64,000 bases of DNA from Strix aluco (taxonomy: Eukaryota; Chordata; Aves; Strigiformes; Strigidae): contig NC_133943.1 in assembly GCF_031877795.1 (NCBI RefSeq), positions 10,161,001-10,225,000 on the forward strand, written 5' to 3'. This document shows, in pieces, positions 1 to 12,732 of this stretch (the stretch's first letter is position 1; every line of letters starts with the position of its first letter). A model generated the notes under the pieces. It saw only the letters and a list, made by a program, of their open reading frames with translations. It was not told where the DNA came from and did no database searches. Both the position numbers and the translations under genes were made by a program.

Positions 1-176
1 GACTGGAGTTACGAACCAGTGGATAAAAGTGAAGAGGGAAGTGTTTGTGACAATCCCAACAGCAGAAGCCCAAGCTCCCAGCTACCCAAGGGGAAACGCC
101 AGCACAGCCCAGCTGAACCAAGGTCTAGAAGGCACGACTGGAAACAGGATCCTTCCCCAACCTCAGGCTCTTTTAC

Positions 177-256
177 CTGCATAGGTGTGTCTTCGCTGCC
201 CGAGCAGAGCTCTTCTCTCTCCGCCTCAATAGCTTCCAGTGGACTCGGCTGGGTCT
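177..256 (-). CDS. UIMC1: UIMC1 coding exon 7
   Basis: Acceptor ...ttttctgcag then AGACCC; donor CAG|gtaaaa. Enters in phase 1 (completing Glu from the previous exon) and leaves in phase 0. It encodes a Glu-rich stretch beginning [16 protein letters not shown], which corresponds to the mammalian segment after the ITVCPE motif. It is the last exon in the window; the zinc-finger exons would follow to the left of base 1. Bases 1-176 are intron. Confidence 0.8.
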
Positions 257-3200
257 CTGCAGAAAAACACCTCCATGTCAGCGCAGGTTTGCAGCCCCCA
301 AAGTACTGCCTCACTTGTTGATGTAACTTAGCCCATTTCTTAACAGCATTTTCACAGCTTCAAAACATTTTTTAGACTTGCCACAAATGTTATCAGACAA
401 TGTGCAACAACACAGCCAGATGAGGGGTTAAAAGTCACAGCACGGTGGTGCGAGGACAAAGCCACTGCAGCTTTACAGCTTCATGGGGAGTGAGACTAGA
501 CACAGGCAAAGCGTGTGGGACACTTGCTGGGATAGAGACAAAGCAAGAATAGAGCTCTCCCTCGCATCGAGACAAACAGAGCTCCCGTTCTGTGGTCTGC
601 CTCGCAGTCGCACCTTCTTCAGACCTCCACATCTTCCTTAGCAACAAAATATGCCTCCAAGCACCACCATGACCTCTCTCTCTACAGCTGCTTGTGAACA
701 GGAGCAGTCTCTTCATTAATTTTCTCACTTAAAACCCTGGACTGGAAAAATCTCAAACACAGTAGGAGAGACCAAGGAAGAAAAACTCGTTGGTCCCAAA
801 TATGTTTAATTAACGTAAGACAAAAATTATTTCAGCTCTCATGCTTTACACATATCTTGACACTGAAAAATCTGAAAATTTCTTGACTGCATTGAAGAGA
901 CCACTCCTGACACCTTGTTTTGAGTGATTCCTCCAAATTGATGAACACCCTGGTGTCTTTTCAGCAGCAAGTCTCCAGCAATCTCCGGTCACAGAACTGT
1001 CTTAGAGGAAATGGGTCCGAAAACCAGGGAATCAAACTAAATTATCTGGATAATTTCAGCCCTGACAAACAGAGCTGGGAAAGAAATCTTGTTTTGTTCA
1101 AATAACCTGAAAATTCCCTTTTCTCTGAATTTTATAAGTGTGTAACTTTCAGTACAAAATTCAAAACATTCTCAAGTGCCTCTTACCTGGACAAACAGAG
1201 ATCTCTTCTTCAGCAGAGTTTTCTGTAGCAGTATCTGGACTCCTTTTACTGCCAAGTGGGGTCAACACAGAGATGCTGTTCAAAATATAAATATAATATA
1301 AATCTCCAATGCAGTAGGTGTGACAACACACACTCGCCTGTCTCACGCAGTTCAGAAGAGCAGACAACGCCAAGTGGTCAATAACAGATAGCAAATATGG
1401 GTACAGAATGCTGTCCTAAGCAAAAACCCCAAAAGGAACATTTTTTCTTCTAGAAGCCCTTGACAAAAAGGCATGAAGGGTCACTATCTCATGTCAGGGG
1501 AGCAAAAATACCTGCTCACAACTGTGGGACTCTCTTGACTCTTTCTACTGTTAGCAGACCTGAGAGTTGTGCAGGTACCAGCACTGTTCTTCCTTCTGTC
1601 TGGGGAAGGAAATCCTCAGAGAGGAAAGACACAGACTTGATTTATCCCGCATTACCCTCTCCCTCCTCCCACTGCTAATTTTCTTCCTTATCACTGTGCA
1701 CGGCAGCCAGAAGCAGCATGGATGCAACACAAGGCAAGGCTTCCCTGCAGCAAAGCCCTAACAGCATTAGCACGGCAGTTCCTCCGAGCAGCACCGGGTA
1801 CCGCTTCTCTCATTTTGACTTTCGGATTCCTCCTTTTTTTTTTTTCCTCCCCCCACACTGTACAGTGTCTTTCCGAAACAGGCAGGCATTGCTGAGTAAG
1901 TCTGGCACCCATGCTGACACACTCCGCGCTTTGCGTGGCTTTCTGATTAGTCTGATCAAGTATGCAAGAACACACTTTAAAAACATGAATCCCCATACTG
2001 ACAAATAGAAGATTTATTAAGCTCAACCACAGGCCTTAGAGAGAACAGCCACTGCTGATTTATGATAAATAACAAAATTCTGATAGGAAATCACAAGTGG
2101 CTTTTCTCTCTAAATAAAGCATCTCAAAGCATTTGTTATGAATCCAGGCTGAGCGTGTTTTACTCTGCGTCTAACATCAGGGCTCACTTCAAAAGAACTC
2201 GCACAAAACAACTTGCTATGACATTTATAAAATGGGCTAATCAATTTGAAGTCAAACCACATTTCTTGCTACACCAACTATCTCCTGGTAACAAAGCCTA
2301 TAATCATTTATTAAAACCCCAATCTACCATGCTCCGCACAAAGTGTAAAACAATCAGGCAGAGCGGCCCGCAGAAAGCAAAGCAGCCCCTTCTCACTGCT
2401 GCCTCTTCCTAAACTGCTTCACTACCTCCAGACAGCTCAGAGCTGTGTTTTCCCTATTAAGTGCTGCTGAGGCCAGCCGGCCGGGGTGCCTGAGCCTTAC
2501 CCGAGAGAGGACTGTGCTTGGCAAATTACCAGGAGCCAGATGGCAACACTTAATGTGCATGAAACTGCGAAGACGGCAGCCATTTCTTGCCTTGCTGCAG
2601 ATGTGCCAGCTGCTCAAGGAGGGGCCACAGCACCCAGGTGCGTCTCAGCCCCAAGGGGGGCAGCCAGGAGCTCCTGGGCAGCCTGGGGAATGTCCCAAAC
2701 TAACCCCGTCAGCTACATCAAGGGAAAGAGGTCCCTCTCTCTTCAGATTCAGCCCTGGCCTCTTCTGCCTTGAGCAGGCGGGAGGCCAGCGCTGCAGAAC
2801 GCACACCTCGGTGCCTTCTACACAAGCACACAAGCTCAGACCTCAGCTGTCACAGACTCATCAGCCTCAGCAGCCGCAGGTTCCTCCTGCTCCCCAAGGC
2901 AAGCTTTAAGCTTGTTAGGAAGGTGCAAGCAAGAGGGATTTTCACTCTCTGCATATTGATACTAACTGCTCAGGCCAAGTGCTGTTAGATCAGAGGAAAG
3001 TTGGCAGTTTTGTTCCAAAGCAGGTTTAAATTATAAAACCCAGCAAATTAAAAACATGACATTATCTGCCCCCTCTTGTAACTTGCTCCTTGAATCCTCT
3101 CCCATTTGCCCTTCTTCTCCCACAGCCTTCACTGCAGAATTGCATCCCACAGGAAGGAGAAGGAAAAGGAAAAAAAAAAAAAAAAAGGAAAAGAGGAGTA

Positions 3201-6200
3201 GGCTTAAATCTGAAGAAAATCATGTTGACTTGTCCCACACCTGTCATCTGCTGAAGTGGCTTTTCTGGAGCACTGCACTCTATCTTTGGCTGATAGGCAG
3301 TGCCGTCTGGCTTCCTCCTCCCTTCTTTCCTCTTCAGCAGCAAGGCAAGAACATAAAAATACACACAGAAATCCAGTAAACCCTCCACCATGCTGCCTAT
3401 GTGCCTTCCCAGACAGGCCACGTGACGGTATCACTGTAACTCACCTACCCATCTCCACAGCTTTGCTGCACCATGTCACATCGCTTCAGAGGGCAAGGAT
3501 CAAGTCCTCATACTTGTACTAGGATGCGCCTTGCACGTTTTATAAAGTAGCAAGAGTAACCGATCTCTACGTCCCCGTTGTGTCCCTCCTCTCTCCCACA
3601 CTGCTCCAAAGCCATGTATTTCCAGGGATATCCGACACCAGCGACTGCAGACAGCCTTTCCAGCAAGCCCTGCCACCAAGCTCTGGTGAGATTGCACCCC
3701 AAAATACTGCCAGGACAGTGGAAGAGCCCACACCACCAGAGTGAGCCCCATGCTCTGAAATCAGCCTACTCACCTCTGTGCAATTTGCATGGGTTCCCCA
3801 TCTTCATGCACATCCTCTGTAGGCAGCACCTGGGAGGCCTGGAAAGGAAAATTCTGATATTATATAAAACAATGTACACAGCTAACCGGGACCTGCTGGG
3901 TCATCAGTTTCTGTCCATGACATTGCACCCAGTCTGTTAAGTATTTTTTTCTGAAAATGGCTAAGAATCCATCCTGAACTAGTCAGCTTTTTCCCTCCAT
4001 CACTCCTTTTGGTAAGGCATTTCAGCAGCTCCCTGCAATAATGCCTGGCAGTACTTTTTGTTACCTTGCTGCCTAGACACGTTCCTGGACAGTCCATGCC
4101 CATCCACTCATGCCAATCTTGTCCATCACCTCCCACACCCTCTGCCTGTTCCTAGCATCTACCCTGATGTACTTGTAGGCAGCAACCATAGCTCTTCTCC
4201 ATCTACATTTGTGCCGAGCTAAACAGCCCAAGGATTTTAGTGTCCTCTTGCACTCCCTCAAGCACCCCAGCAGCCCTCACCTGCCCCAGTTTAAAATCTA
4301 TTTGCCTGAGCTGGGATGACCTGATCAACTGGTACAGCTGATGTTTCACCATGAGAAGTACTTTCCTGAAATTTCGTATAGATAAGATCTCTTGCATTTT
4401 TCTTGACTCAGAAATCAGCTATCCCATCAAAGAGGGGGAACAGATTAACCTGCACAATCTGCAGCTGGTAAATCCGTGTGCATTTTATCCCATTTTTCAT
4501 TTCACTCTACGACTCCACTTATTCTTTCCTTTAAAATTTGTTCAAAAGCCTTATGCACTGCCGAGGTCAAGCTAACATGCCAGTCATTACCCAGATCCCT
4601 TTCTTCTTCCTCAGTGTACACGTTACACTTGCCACTCTCTAATCAGGTGGAATTACAATGGTTTATTAGCAGTCCTTGCTGTCAGGCCCGCGATTTCTCA
4701 TGCTAGTTCTCAAAGAAATCCAAGGGGTTTTCCTCCCCCTTCCTCGAGTCTATTTAACTCTCTGAGTTTGATTTCCACCACAGGTTTCAACTTAGCTCCA
4801 CTCCTGGCTGGCTGATGTACTTCCCCAGCAAGCCCCAAAACAAAGTCTCCTGCCAGATTTCCCTACAGTGACTCCAACCCCAAATACTCTGTTTTATCTA
4901 CGTCGTTCTTCATTTCTTCACAGCCTAATTCATCGTTAGCATAAAATACCACACCTCCTCCTTTATTTTTATTTCTCTTTTTCCTGAACTGTGCATATCT
5001 TAACAATGCCTCTGCCCTGGTCATGAATACTGAGCCATGTTTTTGGTTTTCCTAGCACATATGTTGTAAGGTACGGCACTAATTCAGGTCACCAGACTAA
5101 CTCTCCAGGACTGGGTCTTTCCCCTCAATCTTTCAAAGACCAAGTGTCTGCTAACCTTATTTGAAAGGCTATGAAGGAACTGATTCTATTAGCACTGAAG
5201 TTTGTTAGCGCAGGTTCACAAGCTGTATCTCCTGACAAGCAGGATTTGCTCTGTGCAAACATCCCTTGGCTGTGGGTGGCAGTCGCAGGAGTTGGCCACT
5301 GCCAGGGTGGAAGGTCTCTGCCCGCTCCAGGTGCGGGTTTCAAAGCAGGGGTACAGGCAGGCTCCCTCCAGCACATCCCTTGCACCTCCATTTCACTGGT
5401 ACAAGCATGAGGCTTTTCCAAGGACAGCTTTGAGTCCCCGTGGATGGTTTCTAGCCTTGGCACAATCTCAAATCTCCCACCAGCAAAGCGGCACTGGGGG
5501 AGCCCCAGGGCAGTACAGGCAGCAGGGATCTCAAGCGATGCAGCACACGGGGGACATGACTGCTCTGGGCCCCTCCTTTGTCACTGCCAGTGGAATTGTA
5601 TTTGATAGAAGGAAAAAAATGGAGACAAGGCACAAGCAAACATCAAACAGATCGATCTTGCAAGTAAACCACCTGCGCTGGCCTCAGTGTGTGACTGCAC
5701 AGAGAGGCGAGAGAAGGGAGCAACCTCTCAAGCTGGGTGTGATAAGGCAGATGAAAGGGCATTTAGAAACTATTTTCTATCAAGTAAATAAAAGACTGGC
5801 AAATTTTAGGCTAGGGTTGAAATTTTAAAGTCTGCTCCCCCTCCCTTTTCTTATTTTTTCACCTTAAAAATATCAGAAAGACTACATCTACATACACATT
5901 ATGGCTCTTTGAGAGAGCTCTTGTGGTCAGGATGAGTACATTACAAGTTTCCACTCAGCACCACTAAAACCTCTTTTCTCCCCAAGAATTAATTAGGTAT
6001 TAGCATTAAACGGATAATATAAAAAATATACCCCACAATTTTCAATACTGATTAAAAGTTCACGCCCTTCCGAGCTGCTGTAGCTTTCCAAGGGCTTTAG
6101 CGTAAACCTCCATAGACCTGCAGTCACCCCAATCTTCCAGATTAATGACACCTCCATTTCCAAAGGAAGGGACAGAAGAAAAAAAAGCAGTTTGCCTTAA

Positions 6201-9200
6201 GAACCTTTCAGGTCTTTCATATCTATCCTAAGGAAATGAAAAAGGGCACAAGTTGGTTTCTTTCCTCTGCAGGTCACCTCTAAAGCTTGTTTAAATCTGT
6301 ATCTGCTAAACCCAAGCCAAAGCACTGTCACGAAAAGTCACATTTCAGCACAGGCTGCTCTGCTCTTTTTCTGCAACCAGAAAATGCAGACATGACGTTT
6401 TTCCTAAGTGTTCAATATTACAAGACAGAATATAAATATCACAAAACAAGTTAAGTATCTTTCTAACACCAGGGTAAATGATCAAATACACTTGAAAACA
6501 GGAACAACAGAGCCGAGGCTTCAGTCATAGAGAAGATAAAGTTATACAATGATCCGGGAGTGAAGTCATTATGAAAAATGAGGGTTGGAAAAGGCTGACA
6601 CAAACCTAAAATACAGCAGTAATAAATACTTCATCTGACTAGCAATCTGTTTAAACTTAGCAGTGACAGAAAGCTGCCTTCCGCTCCAACAAGAGAGCCC
6701 TGACGGAGACAGAGGCTGACACCTAGCGTCTAGCAGACCCGACAAGCGAGCTGGAGAGAAGGTGCCCAGCCACCAGAACAAGGACGATGAGCACGGCCGG
6801 GATGACAGATCACCCCGGGCAGGCAGAAGACGCCTGCGAGCACGCAAAGCCTCTCCCGGCCACAACCGCAGGACCACGAAGGAAAAGAGCACTTGGAAGG
6901 GGGAGGCACGTACGGACACAGGGGAACACGTAGGTGCAAAAAGGAAAGGCTGCACTGCAAGGACAAAAGCCACGTTTCTGTCTGCAAAGGAAAAGGCAGA
7001 GCTCCCCACACGGCCACAGGGTTATAAGCTGGTTTGCCAGAGCTGGTGGTGGCCAGCATCATCTCTGTGCTCCCGACCCTGACACACCACCAGGCTACAC
7101 CCTCTAGAGAAGGACAAGTCAGCTGGAAGTCTTTATCTCAGTGGTGCATTAATGGACGACTGCCAGGCTGCATGATGGCCCCTACCATTTGCGAGCAGGG
7201 TATCAGCCTGTACGCCTTCCCTCGTCCTTTCACAGTAAGCCGTGTGGCTAGGGGAGGAAGTCCCTAAATTTAAGAGGCACATTAAAGAGCAGTGCCTGCT
7301 TTGCAGAAGGGACTGGATGCTAAAATGGACAGAGGAGCAGGACTGCTCAGCGGCGAAGCTCTTACCTGGCAGTAGCTGGTGGTCGGTTCGTCATCAGAAG
7401 TAGAGTTCCTCTCTTCTTCCATGCTGTGCCCTGGACTCTCTGCCTCCCTCCTCTTCGAAGGGAGGAGCCAAGTGATGCTCTCAGACTCCTTCTGCCCATC
7501 TGGGTCTCCATCTTCTGTATCATCAGCAACCCCGTTCTCCGTGCTTATCTGCTCTCCTTTCCCAAGCTCATTCTGGCTCAAGGAAGAACTGGGCACAACT
7601 GGGTTACCAAACTCTTTCTTGTGCAATAGCTGCCTCTGAGCCTGCTTCAGGCTCTTCTGGTAAACCTCCAGCTGACACAAGATGACTTTGGTGTACTGGT
7701 TGGGATCCACCCCTTTGGGGCAGAAGGGGATGCCCCAGTAATAGTGCACTGTGTCTCTCGCCTCCTCCTGCTTGTGCTTCTCCTCCACTGCATTCAGTAC
7801 GCAAAGCTCAGGGGTACCGTCGGGCACCTCGTTCTGCTCTGCTTGCTCTGTGGCAACACAGACTTTGGCGGCGTGCCTGGGCTGCAAGGTGTGTTTGGTA
7901 CCTGCTCCTCCACCACTCCTCCTGGGGCTGCCACACCGTTCTGCGGTCCAGCTCTTCCAGAGCGTGGCTGAGCTCCCAGCACCAGCCTCTCCCGCAGAAT
8001 GGCCAGTGCAGGGCAGGGGCTGCTCTTTTGGTTTGTGGTCTGTTGCTTCGGAAGAGCTGGAGGGCCTTGTGAACAGCCTCCGAGGTGTCAGTCGCCAGGA
8101 GCCTGAAGTCACCCTGCCAAAGGTGGGACTCAAAGAGATGAGGTCCTCTCCAAATGTGCTGGGTAACATGTTACTAGAATCACTTTTTGCTGGTGAGGAA
8201 GGCTTTTCACTTGACCTTGTCACAGGCTGGCCCTTCCCCGGAGACACGATTATGCTGGATACTAGTGAGCTTTCAACGATTTCCTGGCTTAACCTCCTCA
8301 ACACTACCAGGGGGCTCCGGGCGACATCCATCTGTCCGTTCCCATCAGCTCTGGCGCTCTGTGAGTGGGAGCTGCACTCGGAGCGAGGGGTGTCGGGGCA
8401 AAGCGCCAGACCTCCTAGGATCTCGGAGCCTTCTTGCTCGGTGGGCTGGCTTTGGCCTCGCAAGCCCAGCACTTCTGCAGACAACTCAGGGGTTGCATCA
8501 GAGGACTCCGAGGGCTGACAGCTCTGAAAAACAAAAGGTTGATCCTCTGAGAGGCATGTTCTCTATCAACAGAGCATACCAAGGGCTCCCTCAGCACACT
8601 GGCAGCCATCACCTGGACTGCAGACCCCCCCATCCTGATCAGAACTGTGTACCCCAAAACGGGGGACAGCTGAGGTTAGACTTCATACATCCCTCTCACT
8701 AGGAATGGTACAAAACAACTACCCTGTGACTGCTGTAGTTCCAGCTCACACTGGAAAAAGCCAGGCCCCCAGTAAAGACTTCTTTTGTGCAGTGTGGCAA
8801 AGCAGGCACAGAAAGCAATGTTGCTGAAGAACCCTAGTAAGCCTCTTCACAGAAGCGCACTTACATTAAGGCTCTCAGCAATGGCCTTCCTCAAGAGCTC
8901 CTCCTCTTCCTCTTCCTGACAGTTCACTTGCCTGGCTTCTTGCTCACTCATTTTCAGGGCCAGTGCAAACTGTTCCTCTTCAGTCATCTCTACAGCAGAA
9001 GAAATAGGATAACGTCAAGTCACAACTGCAGGTGTACATAAACACCCAACATATATCCAACATGTTAGGAGAAATGTCCAAGGGTCCTGCCTCCCCAGGA
9101 GGGATGCAGAGCAAAACATCTAAACCTCAGCTTTCCTGAAAACATGTCACCAAAACCGGAGCAGGCAACACTACATGAAAAAGGCAACCCAAGTCAGGAA

Positions 9201-12200
9201 CTTCAGTTAGGGTTTCTACAGCAACCTAAACTCTGACTCCCTGGGTATAATAACTGCAGTGGAACATTTTATTTGCCCTCATCAAACAACACACTCTACA
9301 GCTGTAGAACACATGTTCAATGAGAGAGGAAAAGGACAGATTTCCAAAGTGTGCTCATTTTTATGTTGGATTGGCTCAGCAGCAAGGCAGGATAAAGAAC
9401 ACATCATCTTTGATACACTTTTTTACTAGCCAAATAGCACATCTCACTGCCTTCTGACATGCAGATACCTGCAATACCACAGGAGACCTACCGGAGAGAA
9501 AAAGAGCTACATGTTGTTCACCCCGAGCCGCAGGTGGAAAGCTCTGTGGAGGATAACGTTACTTGCTTAGTGGTATTATGGAAGATCTTTCCCATGCATA
9601 CATCCCCCTTCTGCTCACATCACCACTCCGCTGCATCACTAAGTCAGTCATGCATGGGAAACAGGTTTCCTACAGTTGTAACTGCTATTTCAGCAGAAAA
9701 TTTCTTCCTGAAATATTCCTCAGAGCAAACCAGAAGCCGAGACTGGCTATTTAGAAACAAAGCAGTTAGTTACTTTGGAAAACACTTATTTACTTAGATT
9801 CAATCCAACACTTGCACTGTGCTTAAAATATACAATGCCTGCAGAATGGAGTGCAGCTTGGAAAACAACTCAACAGCACTCTCAGGAGCTGAAAAATACA
9901 TCTTCTCACTTGAAACAAATTGACAGATTTCCTTCAAAACCCGCTCCCTCCTTCAGGCAGAATCCTGCACGCGCCATCTCATGCATGAACCAAGAGGCTT
10001 GCTCTGCGATGGGCTAGAAGAGCTCTAAGAGACGCAATTTGAACAGGAAGGCCGCCCAAGCGCAAAACATGCCTTCGCTACAGCCAGTTTTGGAGACTGA
10101 CGTTTCCCTGGATAAAGATGCATTCAGAAATTGCAGACTCCCGTTTTCTAACCCATCGTCTTCCTACCAGCTGCCACCAACACAGAGCCTCCCTCGAAGC
10201 AGCCTGGGATTGCACTGGTCTTAGCACAGCCCGTGCATCACGGCACTGCTGCAGCGAGGTGCATCCTCACAGCAGCAGGCTTGGCTTTGCTTTGCCCTTC
10301 CCCCAGCTCGTTGCTAATGGCAGGCTGGTTCTCCCCCACCCAAGCAGGATTTGAAGCATTTTTGGACTGTTCTGACTACCAGTCATAGATTCCTTTCTGT
10401 GTCCTACTAAATCAGTACTTAGCTTTAGGTTATTTGGTTGGGTTTTTTTAAATTTCTTTTAAAATTAAGAAAGGTTGAAGTGAAGGCAGACTGCAGTGCA
10501 CTCAGGGCTCGTAGGGATCTTTTGTCCTTGGACAAAGTCACTCTATGATGTTACAGCCAGGAGGGACCAGGAAAAAAAAAAAAAAAAAAGCATCCTTTAA
10601 GGGAAAGCACACGACAGTCCAGTGTATGAAGAAGGCTCCTGTCCCCAAGAACAGCAGTAATACACAGCATTTTCACAATACCAAACACCTCCCAATCATT
10701 CAGTGTGTGCTGATTTGTTTCCCTGCCCAAACCATCACAGCAATCAGGCCAAATCCTGCAAACTCTGACATGTGCAAGAAAACCAGTGCATGTGATCAGT
10801 GTCCTGCAACACAAGACTTTCCACGTGCTTAAATTAAAACAGGGGCTCGAATGTTCGCCAGTTCAGGCTATCAACATCCATGAAGCTTAACAAAAAGAAA
10901 CATTTTTTGGCGACTTACTACTGTACATTTTGTTTTCTTCTCCCTCCCTGGCACAGTAATTTCCCCTCTGGGGACCGGGAACGTGCCAGACAAATGCTGC
11001 CTCTGGCAAGGAAACCAGAGACAAACAAGATGCACTTAGCACACGTTCCAGTTGAGTAGGTGCTCCGGAGACGGGGAGATTTCGAGTTTAAATCCACCTG
11101 GCATTACGGTAGGGAGAGCAAAGAGCAGCTCTGCTCACGCCTTCCAGGAGACTTGACCTGCTTTAAGCTGAGCGGTCCGGAGCTGGCGGCATTTTGTGCT
11201 CCATGTCTGACCCATTTCTCAGCACCATGCATTTTATTAAACTGGATGTTGATTGCACCAGTCATAATTTATGATGATTAGAAATCCAGAGTGTTGCGTT
11301 AGCCCCCAACCGGTGTGTGCAAACAGACCTCTGGAGCGCTCCAGGAGCGAGCACTGAGCGTGCAGCGGAGGTGAGCCATGCTCCCGGAGTGTGCCAGCGG
11401 GGCAGGGGCTCCTGCAGCCCTTGGGAGGAATGACCCCTCTCCAGACACGCTCCGTTACGCTCAGCTCACACACATCGCACGCCTCGCAGAAGCCCATTCC
11501 TGCTGCCGGCTGGGGAAGCACCGGCACCTCCGGCTGGGAATTCTGCGTCTCACACTCCAAAATCCACTCACCACATGTCCATCCCAACGAAGCACTAAAT
11601 CCCAGCACCTCTCCAGGGATCAGGGCATCCAAGAAACCCACAGATGGGAAGGAGGGGTCAGGGAGAAACTGTTTTTAAGACATTGCAGCCCTAAACAAAT
11701 TAAACCATTTCAGAGCCTTTTTAAATGCTAATATGGCAATTTGCTAAGCGATTTATGTTCCATTTTGACATTTGCAAAATGAATTAGATGCAAAACCCCA
11801 CTAGTTGTAGTTCTAACACTTACTAATAAGAGATTTACTCAAAAATAATGGAAATGCAGGATCTCAGTATTTCCACATATCCAAAGTGCAATTACAGTAA
11901 AAACATTCAGATGTGCTTTAAAGCACTGACTTCCTCCAGAAAAAGAGAGAGACTTCTTTAGGTTTTGTATTTCCATTTATCCTGTCAGGATGAAACGTCA
12001 CAGATATATTTTAGTTATGGGTTTAGGTTAAAATGAATAAAACCACAACAAAGCAAAAATGGGAGGATACGCTTTATAACCAGAGCCTGCAAATAGCTGA
12101 AATTTTCCAGTTTTGAGGAGAGAGAATTTGCTCTACCCAGAAGCATCAAATTTTTACAAAAGACCAATTTGCCTCACAATTCAAAGAATTTATTTAAAGA

Positions 12201-12700
12201 CACTGAGAAAAACAATTACTACTTCAAATCTTAATTTGCCTAAAAGCAAACACCTATAGCTTCCCATAAATGAGAGAACAGACCCACCATCACACGTGCT
12301 TAAACAAGCAACTGCTCTTCGACCGAGCAGCAACAGGCACCCCCAACCTCCTGCACTTCGAGGAGGCAGAGATGCACGCTAAAAAAAAAAAAAAAGGCAG
12401 CTGTTGCCCCAGGAGGAGAAAAACTATTATCAAGAATTTCAGCATCTAGAAACACAGCAAAACTCCTCTGTTCTAAAGTGGCTAAAGAGCCAGCCCTGTC
12501 TCCCACGATTTTTTGGAGGACACCAAACACCTTTTGCACAACACCAGCTCCCGAAACCCAGAGCACTCAACGATGCAGCGAGAACACCCAACTTCAGCAA
12601 CTCCCTGCTCTTAGCACCTTATGTTTGGTCACAGTTTAACAGCATCTCCAAGAGGGAGCTTAGCTTTTATTTGGTGTTCTGTTTCTTTTGGGAGAAAAAG

Positions 12701-12732
<32 letters not shown>

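Noticed and set aside
7282-7365. Continuation of the UIMC1 exon frame to a stop near 7282
   Set aside because: A consensus gtaaga donor and the phase-matched micro-exon at 3774-3838, which continues the human-like sequence, show that the exon ends at 7366.
10545-10595. Poly-A run preceded by gene-like sequence, a possible processed pseudogene
   Set aside because: No recognisable coding sequence or target-site duplication upstream of the A-run, so it is treated as a simple A tract in the UIMC1 intron.
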